Below, one piece after another: positions 44,179-52,553 of a DNA stretch of 64,000 nt (its first letter is position 1; each line of letters starts with the position of its first letter). This DNA comes from Paracholeplasma vituli (GTDB lineage Bacteria; Bacillota_I; Bacilli_A; Acholeplasmatales; UBA5453). The position numbers were made by a program, and so were the translations under genes. The notes beneath the pieces are model-generated. The model was not told where the DNA came from and made no database searches. It saw only the letters and a list, made by a program, of their open reading frames with translations. Location: the NCBI RefSeq assembly GCF_025446935.1, contig NZ_JAOEGN010000010.1:1-64000 (forward strand), in the 5' to 3' direction.

Positions 44179-46138
44179 CCATTCTCATGATCATAAACAT
44201 GAAGAAGGAAAAGAGCATAATCATAAGGTAAATGAACATACCGATCACGACCATGAAGGACACGAACACAGCCACGGAGGTGGAAATTCACTTATTTTAT
44301 TCTTTATAGGACTAGCAGTTTATTTACTAGCAATGTTTGTAAACAATGATTTGTTTAAAAACATCATGTATCTATTGGCCCTCTTCCTTTCAGGTTATCA
44401 TATTATCATAGAAGGAATTAAGGATACAGTTACTTTAACGATTAAAAGGAAACGGTTCACCCCAAATATCCACTTATTAATGACGATTGCTGCTGCAGGT
44501 GCATTGATTATTGGTGAATACCGAGAAGCAGCACTTCTGATATTGATTTTCGCTGGAGCACATTTCCTTGAAGAATATGCAGAAGGAAAGAGCAAGAAGG
44601 ATATCACAAATCTTCTCAAAATGAATCCAACCACTGCTCGATTAATTAATGAAAACGGTGAAATCGAGATTGTTGATGTTAGTGTATTAAAAGTTGGTGA
44701 TCGTTTGAGCATTTTAACTGGGGATCAGATTCCGACTGATGGTATGGTAATTTCAGGGAATTCTGCAGTTGACCAAGCTTCTATTACAGGTGAAAGTATT
44801 CCTGTTGATAAAGTAGCAGGTGATCCATTATTTGGAAGTACAATCAATGTAACAGGAACTTTAGTTATGGAAGTAACAAAAGAAAGTTCAGATACTGTGT
44901 TTGCAAAAATTGTTCAATTAGTTAGCCAGACTCAGAAGAGCATTTCTAAAACAGCAGCGATGATTAAGCGAATCGAGCCTGTATATGTGACAATTGTTAT
45001 TTTGTTGGCTCCAGTATTCTATCTCTTAGGACTCTTCTTGTTCAAATGGACAGCGGAAACGAGTTTTTACAGAACAATGGTCTTTCTGATTGGCGCATCA
45101 CCATGTGCATTAGCGGCAACAGATATTCCAGCTACACTTTCTGCAATTAGTAATCTTGCGAAGCGTGGAGTATTATTCAAAGGTGGTTCATATTTGTCGA
45201 ATCTATCTGATCTCGGCGCTGTTGCCTTTGATAAAACAGGAACACTCACACAAGGGAAGCCAGTGGTTACTGATACTTACTTTGTATCAAAAGTGAAAGA
45301 ATACAAGAAACGCGAATATAACTCAATCATAGTATCGATGGAGAAAAAGTCAAATCACCCACTAGCGGATGCAATTATCAATTATTATCATGATGTCGAT
45401 ACACTTGAATTTGATGTTGAAAATCTTGTTGGAGTTGGACTAAAAGCAACTTATGGTGATGCAAACTTTAGTATAGGGAAACCTTCATCATACAAAACCA
45501 TATCAGACGAAATCACAAAGCATACTGAAAAATATGAATTTGAAGGTAAAACAGTAGTTTACTTTGGTTCCAATGATGAAGTACTTGGGCTTATAGCCAT
45601 TCAGGATGTTCCTAAAAAGAGTTCAAAGGAAGCAATACAATACTTCAAAGATAATAATATCCACACATTGATGATCACTGGAGATGCTCAACGAACTGGT
45701 GAAGCGATAGGCCGCCAACTTCAAATTGACGAAGTTCGTGCCAATGTTCTTCCAGAAGATAAATCTAAGATTATTACAGATCTTAAGAAAAATTACTCTA
45801 TTGTAGCGATGTTAGGAGATGGTGTAAATGATGCTCCTGCACTTGTTGCTGCCGATATCGGGGTTGCTATGGGCGAAGGAACTGACATTGCCATTGATGC
45901 AGCTGATGCTGTCTTGATGAAAAATGATCTGAACAAATTCGCATATACACATAAAGTTGCAAAGAAATTGAGAAGCATCGTTATTCAAAATATTATCTTT
46001 TCGATGATTGTTGTACTCTTCCTAGTTACTGTTAATATTCTTGGGTTAATGAACATGTCATATGCAGTGTTGATTCATGAAGGAAGTACATTAGTAGTTA
46101 TACTTAATGGACTTCGGTTACTCAAACAAGTCAATTGA
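44162..46138 (+). CDS. P1B-4 type metal-exporting ATPase (Co/Zn/Fe group, CzcP/CoaT/PfeT-like)
   Basis: This 658-residue pump has no HMA domain. Instead its first 38 residues are rich in histidine and acid (HNHSHDHKHEEG...HEHSHGGG). The membrane ion site has SPC (Ser313-Pro314-Cys315) rather than CPC, and the last helix pair has HEGST (His639-Thr643); this pair of motifs defines the P1B-4 group, which exports Co(II), Zn(II) or Fe(II). Asp357 in DKTGTLTQG is the phosphorylation site and SNHPLA and GDGVNDAPALVAADIGVAMGE complete the core. The start overlaps the remains of the arsR frame. Which metal it moves is open. Confidence 0.92.
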   Translation: MKNEHNHSHDHKHEEGKEHNHKVNEHTDHDHEGHEHSHGGGNSLILFFIGLAVYLLAMFVNNDLFKNIMYLLALFLSGYHIIIEGIKDTVTLTIKRKRFTPNIHLLMTIAAAGALIIGEYREAALLILIFAGAHFLEEYAEGKSKKDITNLLKMNPTTARLINENGEIEIVDVSVLKVGDRLSILTGDQIPTDGMVISGNSAVDQASITGESIPVDKVAGDPLFGSTINVTGTLVMEVTKESSDTVFAKIVQLVSQTQKSISKTAAMIKRIEPVYVTIVILLAPVFYLLGLFLFKWTAETSFYRTMVFLIGASPCALAATDIPATLSAISNLAKRGVLFKGGSYLSNLSDLGAVAFDKTGTLTQGKPVVTDTYFVSKVKEYKKREYNSIIVSMEKKSNHPLADAIINYYHDVDTLEFDVENLVGVGLKATYGDANFSIGKPSSYKTISDEITKHTEKYEFEGKTVVYFGSNDEVLGLIAIQDVPKKSSKEAIQYFKDNNIHTLMITGDAQRTGEAIGRQLQIDEVRANVLPEDKSKIITDLKKNYSIVAMLGDGVNDAPALVAADIGVAMGEGTDIAIDAADAVLMKNDLNKFAYTHKVAKKLRSIVIQNIIFSMIVVLFLVTVNILGLMNMSYAVLIHEGSTLVVILNGLRLLKQVN

Positions 46139-46197
46139 CGAGAAAATGTAAAATGATATATTGTGAAAAAACATTATGATAAAGGAGAGTTGGATTT

Positions 46198-46719
46198 ATC
46201 AAAACAACACAAAAAGCAATCATTACGAAAAGAACGAAAGCGATATTTGCAACGATTGTATTTGTTGCGATTCTCTTTGCAGTAGATCAGATACTAAAGA
46301 TATATTTCTCGACAAACTACGGACTTAATGAAACTGAGACAGTTTTTGCTGGATTTCTAAATATTGGTTATATCAGAAACTACGGTGTAGCATTTGGAAT
46401 GTTTAGTGGAATGAAATGGACGATTGTTTTGATTGGATTAGTTATGAGCATCTTGATTAGTACTGTTCTTGTAAAATCAAAGCAGGTTTATATAAGGGTT
46501 GCGCTGGGATTAGTACTTGCCGGTGCAACTGGAAATCTGTTTGATCGGTTAAGTGTTGGCTATGTTATTGATTATTTGCAGATGCCAATATTGCCGGTTG
46601 TTGGATCCACAATTTTCAACATATCCGATGTATATATTATTGTTGGGTGTGCAATTATTCTCTTTTTTGAAGTAAGAAACAAGCCTAATTCCAAAAATGA
46701 CATGCCAGTTCAATTCTAG
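46198..46719 (+). CDS. lspA: Signal peptidase II (LspA), no standard start codon
   Basis: LspA cleaves the signal peptide of lipoproteins after lipid attachment. The frame carries all family features: VDQILKIYFS near the N-terminus, NYGVAFGMF, and the two catalytic Asp in NLFDRLSVGYVIDY and FNISDVYII, with four membrane helices. LspA-like sequence clearly extends upstream of the ATG at 46399, so that ATG would give a truncated protein lacking the first helix. The open frame begins after TAA 46180 and holds no ATG, GTG or TTG before 46399. ATC at 46198, nine bases after AGGAGA, is a possible rare start; loss of the start by mutation is the other reading. It follows the P1B-4 gene closely. Confidence 0.75.
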   Translation: MKTTQKAIITKRTKAIFATIVFVAILFAVDQILKIYFSTNYGLNETETVFAGFLNIGYIRNYGVAFGMFSGMKWTIVLIGLVMSILISTVLVKSKQVYIRVALGLVLAGATGNLFDRLSVGYVIDYLQMPILPVVGSTIFNISDVYIIVGCAIILFFEVRNKPNSKNDMPVQF

Positions 46720-46737
46720 TATTAAATGTAAGCCAAC

Positions 46738-46780
46738 AATGGAAATTATACGCAAAGTGAGGTATGGTTTCCATTTTTCT
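46738..46780 (+). terminator. Terminator after lspA
   Basis: AATGGAAA/TTTCCATT has a 22-base loop and is followed by TTTTCTTTT. Confidence 0.6.
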
Positions 46781-46957
46781 TTTGCTTGTTGAGGAACATC
46801 AGGATTTGGAGAGACTCAATCAAAATCAGAAAAGCCCGATGTAATCGTCAGTATGGTTTTAATAGTGCTAATACACAGTAAGAAATAGAAGGAGAAAAAA
46901 GAATTCAGTGAAAAAGAAAATTGCATTGTATTTGTCCCAAGCAAAGATTGATGAAAT

Positions 46958-47162
46958 TGAACTGATACCAAAAACCTGTACTTAGTGTAAACTAATATAT
47001 ATGCAGGAGGCATCATATGAAGGATAAAAAGAAAAAGAATAGACTATGGAGCGGAGATTTTAAACTTAAAGTGGTCCTAGATATCATTGAAAATGAACTC
47101 TCATACAGTCAAGCAGCACGTAAATATGATATGTATCTATCATCAGGAAGTCTAAATGATAC
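46958..47162 (+). mobile_element. IS3 left end with truncated orfA (second copy)
   Basis: The left end TGAACTGATACCAAAAACCTG starts at 46958 and orfA at 47017 (MKDKKKKNRLWSGDFKLKV...). The orfA frame matches the copy at 43198 for 49 codons and is then cut exactly where another left end begins. Just before 46958 a short frame (GTG at 46909, MKKKIALYLSQAKIDEIE) may be the start of a further interrupted gene. Confidence 0.85.
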
Positions 47163-47235
47163 TGAACTGATACCAAAAACCTGTACTTAGTGTAAACTAG
47201 AATATATGCAGGAGGCATCATATGAAGGATAAAAA
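47163..47235 (+). mobile_element. IS3 left-end fragment (third copy), joined to the cadA2 remnant
   Basis: The same left end as at 46958, including the ribosome binding site and the first five codons of orfA (from ATG 47222), is repeated here. It joins directly to the C-terminal part of cadA2 in another frame. Confidence 0.85.
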
Positions 47236-47971
47236 GAAATTGTATCAGATATAAAAGAAGTTTCGGGTCATGGTATAAAAGCTAAGGTTAATAGCGATGA
47301 AGTATTGGTAGGAAATGCTCGTTTAATGGAAAGAGAAAATATTTCATTTGAAGAATCATCTGCATTAGGGTCTATCTTGTATATCGCTATTAATAAAAAA
47401 TATGTTGGTAATATTGTTGTATCTGACCAAATTAAAAAAGATTCAAAAGAAGCAATAAAGCTATTGAAAGCATTAGGAGTTAAGAAAACCATAATGCTAA
47501 CAGGAGATAAAAAATCTGTTGCAACTAGTGTTGGCAAAGCATTAGGGTTAGATGAGATTCACGCTGAATTACTTCCTGAAGATAAATTAAATAAAGTCGA
47601 AGAACTTTTAAACAGTAAGTCAAAACGAGGTAAGCTCTTCTTTGTTGGAGATGGTATAAATGATACACCAGTACTTGCAAGAGCTGATATCGGGATTGCA
47701 ATGGGTGGACTTGGTGCAGATGCCGCAATTGATGTAGCAGACATTGTTATTATGACAGATGAGCCATCAAAAATTGTAACTGCGGTAAAAATTGCTAGAC
47801 GAACAAGAAAAAATTGTATGGCAAAACATCATATTAGCATTAGGTGTTAAAGCCTTCTTCTTAGTTCTTGGTGCATTTGGAATAGCAACAATGTGGGAAG
47901 CCGTTATTGCTGATGTAGGCGTCTCGTTGATAGCAATCCTAAATGCAATGAGGGTGCTAAAAAATAAGTAG
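47236..47971 (+). pseudogene. C-terminal fragment of cadA2 with an additional frameshift
   Basis: The fragment starts at a position equal to about residue 535 of the intact cadA (DIKEVSGHGIKA) and contains GDGINDTPVLARADIGIAMG. It runs in one frame to about 47808, where a run of six A replaces an expected five (AGACGAACAAGAAAAAATTG). After that the frame shifts to the true C-terminus (VWQNIILALGVKAFF ... VGVSLIAILNAMRVLKNK), ending at TAG 47969-47971. The ATPase core with CPC and DKTGT is missing, so no function is expected. Confidence 0.9.
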
Positions 47972-48091
47972 AGTGTCAATTTGTAAAAGGATAGAAAGCA
48001 TCACACAGTAGAGTAAATGGGGCCTAAACCCTATAAAGCACTGTTGCAATAAAGAGATTAACAACATAATTAGAAGTAAAAACCAATAAAT

Positions 48092-48297
48092 ATGTTATTA
48101 AGGTATTTTAGACAGATTTTAACCATGTAAAGGTAAACATATTTCATGCAATTTTGATGTTTCTTTAATACACACAAGGTCGATTTTGCAAGCAATACGG
48201 TTTTTTCAACGCACGTGGAAAGTATCACATTGCTTTCATTAAAATAAACTAGATAAGACCACGAATTATTCTTTTTGGATAGATTTGTGGTTTTTTT
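48092..48297. repeat. Dispersed structured repeat, copy 3
   Basis: This segment shares ACCATGTAAAGGTAAACAT, then GATGTTTC, ACAAGGTCGATTTTG, and AGCAATA.GGTTTTTTCAAC with copy 4 (57083-57370). It also has the TATCACATTGCTTTC motif of copies 1 and 2, and ends in its own terminator (48258-48297, ACCACGAAT/ATTTGTGGT plus Ts). No gene is present. Confidence 0.75.
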
Positions 48298-48515
48298 AAA
48301 ACGTATATAGATTTTAGTTAAAATATGATAATATTAATTGTAATAAACACTATCTATCTATTGAGGATTAATGATTCTTCAAAGAAAGCATGCAAACACC
48401 TTGGATAGAATTTTATCGATTAATTATAAATATAATGCATTTATCATCAATTAGTCTATCAAACAGATCTGATAAAGATGGGAATTTGGTTAAATAAAAA
48501 AAGTAATGGTAATTA

Positions 48516-48544
48516 TTGACATCAATCATAATTCGATATATAAT
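48516..48544 (+). promoter_or_regulatory. Promoter of the second HAAS/PadR operon
   Basis: TTGACA (48516-48521) and TATAAT (48539-48544) are 17 bases apart, a consensus sigma-A promoter. The imperfect repeat around GGCAGACTAGGTAACTGTC just downstream may be the PadR operator. Confidence 0.8.
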
Positions 48545-48592
48545 CTACATAGGCAGACTAGGTAACTGTCGAGTAAATTGTGGAGGTATCAT

Positions 48593-49774
48593 ATGCAAAA
48601 CAGGATTAGATCATTTGTAGACAACGAGATTAAACAAAACAGCTTAAGTAATAGAAAAGAAGTTGTTGATGAGATAACATCAAACCTTACTGAACGTTAC
48701 CTTGAACTTATTACTTCTGGATTGAGTGAAGAGGAAGCCTATAAAGAAACCATTTCTCTGACTGGTAGTTTTGCTATTTCAGTACTAAATGATATCACGA
48801 ACAACCCATTACGTTGGTATAAAAAAAATCTTTTAATTATGTCTGTTGTGGTGTTGACTGGTACTATATTTATGTTTTTCTTTAGTCCAATTGGATATGT
48901 TCTTCTTACATTTGCTTTCTTACAATTCACATTTGAACTTTCAAAGTTGGAAGAAAACGATAGACAGAAAGATAATGTTGAGTCTGAAGAATCAAAACAT
49001 GTAAGATCAAAATTAATTATCAAACTATTACGTTATTGCATGTTTATTCTGATTTTTTCCTTTACAATAGTTGTTTGGGATTTGCTTTTCAGATTATTAT
49101 TAGATATTAAGAGTATTAGTATTATTGATTGGTTAACTAAGGTATCACAGTTATGGTTCGTAATTATAATATTTATGTTAATTCAACTAATAGGATTTTT
49201 TATTATAGGTTATCCAATATCACTTATTATTACAAAAAGAATATTGCTGACAAAAAATCAAATTTCAGAGATTAACATTAATAAACATAAATCGAAAATT
49301 TTGTCAGAACAAATTAAGAAAACCACATTTTCATATGGCAGAACCATGTCGATATTTTTAACTTTGATTTTTGTTTTTGCTTTGATTTTGATTAGCAACG
49401 TTCAAGTATATGAGTTGATTCCAAGTATTGATTTTCAAGGAGACCTAGTCTTGATTGATTCTACGCACTTTTGGGTTTATCTTCTAGAAGGCAGATTTTA
49501 TCAAGCTATGATACCAATTTACATTGCATTTACGGGAAGTTTTGCGGTTGGTATTTATTTATTATGCACTAAAAACTTCTCACTCAAGTTATGGTTTTCA
49601 TTATATGGTTTTATAATATTAAGTTTGGTATTATCTCAAATATTGTTGTTATTTTTATCTGAGAACAGGATAAGCCTTCTTATACCACTAATTGTTACCA
49701 TTATTGGATTTATGTACTCATTAATTCATACTAAGTTCTTAGGTGTTATTGAGAGAATAGTTTATGAGCAATAA
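48593..49774 (+). CDS. HAAS-like multi-pass membrane protein (second copy)
   Basis: The first 75 residues (RIRSFVDNEIKQNSLSNRKEVVDEI, then SGLSEEEAYKETISLTGSF) form a helical domain like the HAAS domain at 2575. About eight membrane helices follow, with a charged central loop near residue 125. Start ATG 48593 lies five bases after GGAGGT. It overlaps the PadR gene by 11 bases, so the two proteins are translationally coupled. The order here is membrane protein first, regulator second, the reverse of the pair at 2242-3564. Confidence 0.65.
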   Translation: MQNRIRSFVDNEIKQNSLSNRKEVVDEITSNLTERYLELITSGLSEEEAYKETISLTGSFAISVLNDITNNPLRWYKKNLLIMSVVVLTGTIFMFFFSPIGYVLLTFAFLQFTFELSKLEENDRQKDNVESEESKHVRSKLIIKLLRYCMFILIFSFTIVVWDLLFRLLLDIKSISIIDWLTKVSQLWFVIIIFMLIQLIGFFIIGYPISLIITKRILLTKNQISEININKHKSKILSEQIKKTTFSYGRTMSIFLTLIFVFALILISNVQVYELIPSIDFQGDLVLIDSTHFWVYLLEGRFYQAMIPIYIAFTGSFAVGIYLLCTKNFSLKLWFSLYGFIILSLVLSQILLLFLSENRISLLIPLIVTIIGFMYSLIHTKFLGVIERIVYEQ

Positions 49775-50099
49775 CAAGAATGTGATTTTCGGTGATACAT
49801 TAAGAGGTTATACAGAGAAGATAATTCTTTCTATACTTTCTAATGAGGATTTATACGGGTATAGAATAAACAAGATAATTGAAACTAAGACTAATCATAG
49901 TCTTGTATTTAATGAAGCTACACTATATACAACATTTCAACGATTAGAGAAATTTGGTTATATCACATCATATTGGGTGAAAAATGATAATCTGCCAAAA
50001 AAAAAGTACTACGCTATTACAAAGGAAGGGGTGAGTTTTTTAGCAAACTGCAAACTTGAATGGAAAAGAACTAAAGAATTAATCGACTTATTTTTATAA
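49764..50099 (+). CDS. PadR family transcriptional regulator (second copy)
   Basis: This 111-residue winged-helix regulator has the PadR pattern: EKIILSILSNEDLYGYRINKII, FNEATLYTTFQRLEKFGYI and KKKYYAITKEGVSFL. It follows, with overlap, the HAAS-like membrane protein gene. It may also control the small secreted protein and ABC exporters that come next in the same direction, though these have their own promoter. The effector is unknown. Confidence 0.9.
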   Translation: MSNNKNVIFGDTLRGYTEKIILSILSNEDLYGYRINKIIETKTNHSLVFNEATLYTTFQRLEKFGYITSYWVKNDNLPKKKYYAITKEGVSFLANCKLEWKRTKELIDLFL

Positions 50100-50197
50100 A
50101 GGATAATATGATTTAAACTGGCTTCCCATTGTAGTTGTGATATTTCGTGATATAAATTTGAAGTTTATGTCTAAGCACAAAGGAGAAGAAGTAAATA

Positions 50198-50455
50198 ATG
50201 AATAAGAAAATCATTTTAGTTTTATTGGCATTATTGCTTTTCACTTTTAATGCTTCAGTGATTAATGCAAGTGATTCAAAAGATTCATACAATGAAAATG
50301 AGTTATCTGAAATTAAGAATTATGAGAATACCGACATAGCATTAAAGATCCATAATCATTTAGCAACTTGGCAGGGTAGCGATAATGATTATTTGATTAA
50401 TAGCTATGCTGGCATTTACTTAAATGAATCAAACGATATGCTTTTAATACCTTAA
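50198..50455 (+). CDS. Small secreted protein, probably truncated
   Basis: The 85-residue product has a clear signal peptide (MNKKIILVLLALLLFTFNASVINA) and a charged mature part that ends NSYAGIYLNESNDMLLIP. This ending resembles the N-terminal region of larger exported proteins. The stop codon lies inside the left arm of a perfect 21-base inverted repeat (50439-50516), so the reading frame seems to have been cut by that element. Because two fused ABC exporters follow, a peptide cargo is possible, but no bacteriocin motif is seen. AGGAG precedes the ATG. Confidence 0.55.
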   Translation: MNKKIILVLLALLLFTFNASVINASDSKDSYNENELSEIKNYENTDIALKIHNHLATWQGSDNDYLINSYAGIYLNESNDMLLIP

Positions 50456-50516
50456 AGTGTATTACTCAAAGTAAGAAATTCTCACTTATCGTGTCCACTT
50501 TAAGGTATTAAAAGCA
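50439..50516. repeat. Perfect 21-base inverted repeat with 36-base loop
   Basis: TGCTTTTAATACCTTAAAGTG (50439-50459) and its exact reverse complement (50496-50516) enclose 36 bases. The loop holds a smaller hairpin, AAGTAAGAA/TTCTCACTT with one mismatch. It covers the stop codon of the secreted protein and its right arm supplies part of the next promoter region. It may be a MITE-like insertion or a strong RNA structure; there is no T tract. Confidence 0.8.
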
Positions 50517-50522
50517 ACATGG

Positions 50523-50556
50523 TATAATTTAGTTAAATGATTACTATTTAATCATT
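50523..50556 (+). promoter_or_regulatory. -10 box and operator-like palindrome before the ABC exporters
   Basis: TATAAT (50523-50528) is followed by the perfect palindrome AATGATTA-N5-TAATCATT (50536-50556) at the expected transcript start. The -35 position (TTAAGG, 50500-50505) falls in the right arm of the 21-base inverted repeat. GTGGAGG precedes the ABC gene start. Confidence 0.6.
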
Positions 50557-50576
50557 GTAAGAAGTGGAGGATTACC

Positions 50577-52553
50577 ATGATTCATCTGAATAATTTAAAC
50601 TACTATTATACAAATAAAACCTATTACCAAAAAGTATTAAACAATATTTCAATACAAATTAATGCATTTGATTTTGTGCTCATTAAAGGAAAATCTGGCA
50701 GTGGTAAATCAACCTTAGCTAAAATTATGGCTGGTATCATAACAGATTATCAGGGCGAATATGTAATAGATGGCATTATTCAACAAAATCATGCATCTAG
50801 ACATGTTGAGTATATCCATAGTAAACATCAATTGATACCACAATTCACAGTACTTGAAAACTTGTTGAATAGGACAAGTGATATAAATCGAATCAATGAG
50901 TTATTAAGTATGGTTAATTTACAAAATAAGGTGGACTCCAAGTTAAAGAATTTATCAGGTGGCGAGATTCAAAGAATATCTGTAGTTGCTTCACTTCTAA
51001 CATCAAAACCAATTATTATTGCGGACGAGCCTACCCAAGGCTTAGATGAAGTTAATGCGAAGTATATCATTAAACTGTTTTCTAATATCAAAGATAAAAC
51101 AGTCATTTTCATTTCTCATAATCCGAATTTGGTTAAAGATTATGCTACACAAATTATTGAGATAGAAGATGGCACTATAACAATAGAAAAGGCTATTACT
51201 AATCAAAAAGAAAATCAAGTTCCAAAGTACTTACCTAACAATAGAATACCATGTCCGTTAACTCAGATAAAACGTTCTCCCTTTGGCTTTATTCTAAATT
51301 GCTTTTCGTTTATACTAGCACTCATGTTGATATTTGGTGTGGCCTCAGGGTTAAATGTCTATTTTAATGAGAATACGAGTTCCAACCCATCTTTTTCTGC
51401 TTTTTATCAAAACCGCCTGATTATTCAAAAAAAGGATAAATCCGGTTTTACAAATGCTGACAAAGGATTCTTGAGCACCTTAAATGGGAAAGTGGTTTAT
51501 AATGACATTTTTTTAGATGGCTACATGAAATCTAGTTATCAAGATATGAGCATAGATGGTCAAATATACATTAATAACCAGTTTGTTCCAGTTGTCCTGG
51601 AAGGTCAACCAATTTTAAGTAAAAATGAAATATTGTTAGCCATTCAAAAAGAAGACATCGACACTTATCGCCCACTTATAAATCAAACCTTATTGTATGG
51701 TTTTGATCATGTAGGTATTCAAACTGAAGGTATAAACTTAACAATTGTTGGGTTGATTGATAAAGAAATCGTATCACTACAATCTCCTAATTTTTATGTT
51801 ATCTCTGACGAGCTAATCGATGAACTTGAGTCAAAATCGAGGTTCAATAATGTTTTGTTAGAAGTTTTTGCGAAAAACGAATTATTGCTTTCATATAGTC
51901 AAGCAAATATTCAAGTTACAATCAATAATTCGATACCTAATAATACAGTTGAAATACCATACTTTACAGGTTCTAGTATTGATATCAAATTAACTAAAGG
52001 CAATCAAGTCATCACAAACACACTTAACGCGATCGTAGGGTCAAGTTTTAGCATGAATCAAGCAACTTGGGATGAACTAACTTCAAATTTATTGGATTCA
52101 CAAGCGAGTCTACTGCATGTGAGCAATATGAATCAAACCATCCGTACGCTTAGAGAAAATGGATTCTCAGTTTATGTCGTTAATCAAAACAATCAAGGTA
52201 TCCTCTTTTTAACGACTATAATAGGAACTTCGGTTTTGGTGTTTTCTCTATTTATAGCACTGGATTTAAAAGTGTCCAAGCGACTAGAACAAAGTTTAGT
52301 TTGGCATGGTATTAGCTATCGTAATCGTTTAATCAGAAAAGTAGCATACTATCTATTATCAGTAACTCCAGCGGTTATACTGACCATTTTTGTTTCGTTT
52401 ATTTTGAAAAGAGAAAAAGATATTGTCTTTAGATTCTTGTTTGGATGGATCAACCCAGCAGCCATTTTCAATTTATTGGTTATAGCCATCTTTACCATGG
52501 TTACATTGACGACACTTTTTGTATCTAGACAAAGAAAGGTGGCAGTACAATGA
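50577..52553 (+). CDS. Fused ABC transporter ATPase-permease, first of a pair
   Basis: The 658-residue protein has an N-terminal ABC ATPase (Walker A GKSGSGKST at 38-46, signature LSGGEIQR, Walker B IIIADEPTQGLDE, switch His in FISHNP). A membrane part with one helix near residue 240, a large external domain (about 270-530) and three C-terminal helices follows. This layout is that of MacB/FtsX-type exporters but with the ATPase at the front as in MacB. Such pumps move peptides or lipoproteins or do mechanical work at the surface. It overlaps the next gene (ATGA). The two probably act as a heterodimer. Confidence 0.85.
   Translation: MIHLNNLNYYYTNKTYYQKVLNNISIQINAFDFVLIKGKSGSGKSTLAKIMAGIITDYQGEYVIDGIIQQNHASRHVEYIHSKHQLIPQFTVLENLLNRTSDINRINELLSMVNLQNKVDSKLKNLSGGEIQRISVVASLLTSKPIIIADEPTQGLDEVNAKYIIKLFSNIKDKTVIFISHNPNLVKDYATQIIEIEDGTITIEKAITNQKENQVPKYLPNNRIPCPLTQIKRSPFGFILNCFSFILALMLIFGVASGLNVYFNENTSSNPSFSAFYQNRLIIQKKDKSGFTNADKGFLSTLNGKVVYNDIFLDGYMKSSYQDMSIDGQIYINNQFVPVVLEGQPILSKNEILLAIQKEDIDTYRPLINQTLLYGFDHVGIQTEGINLTIVGLIDKEIVSLQSPNFYVISDELIDELESKSRFNNVLLEVFAKNELLLSYSQANIQVTINNSIPNNTVEIPYFTGSSIDIKLTKGNQVITNTLNAIVGSSFSMNQATWDELTSNLLDSQASLLHVSNMNQTIRTLRENGFSVYVVNQNNQGILFLTTIIGTSVLVFSLFIALDLKVSKRLEQSLVWHGISYRNRLIRKVAYYLLSVTPAVILTIFVSFILKREKDIVFRFLFGWINPAAIFNLLVIAIFTMVTLTTLFVSRQRKVAVQ

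Noticed and set aside
46399-46719. lspA beginning at the ATG at 46399
   Set aside because: Family motifs and a membrane helix lie in the same frame upstream, so this start would remove the first helix and a conserved Asp-Gln motif.
47808-47813. Programmed frameshifting in the poly-A run of cadA2
   Set aside because: The gene is already missing its catalytic core, so decay is the simpler explanation, although A-runs can slip.
47305-47850. A separate 181-residue protein
   Set aside because: It is the middle of the cadA2 remnant; it has no ribosome binding site and its end is caused by an extra A that shifts the frame.
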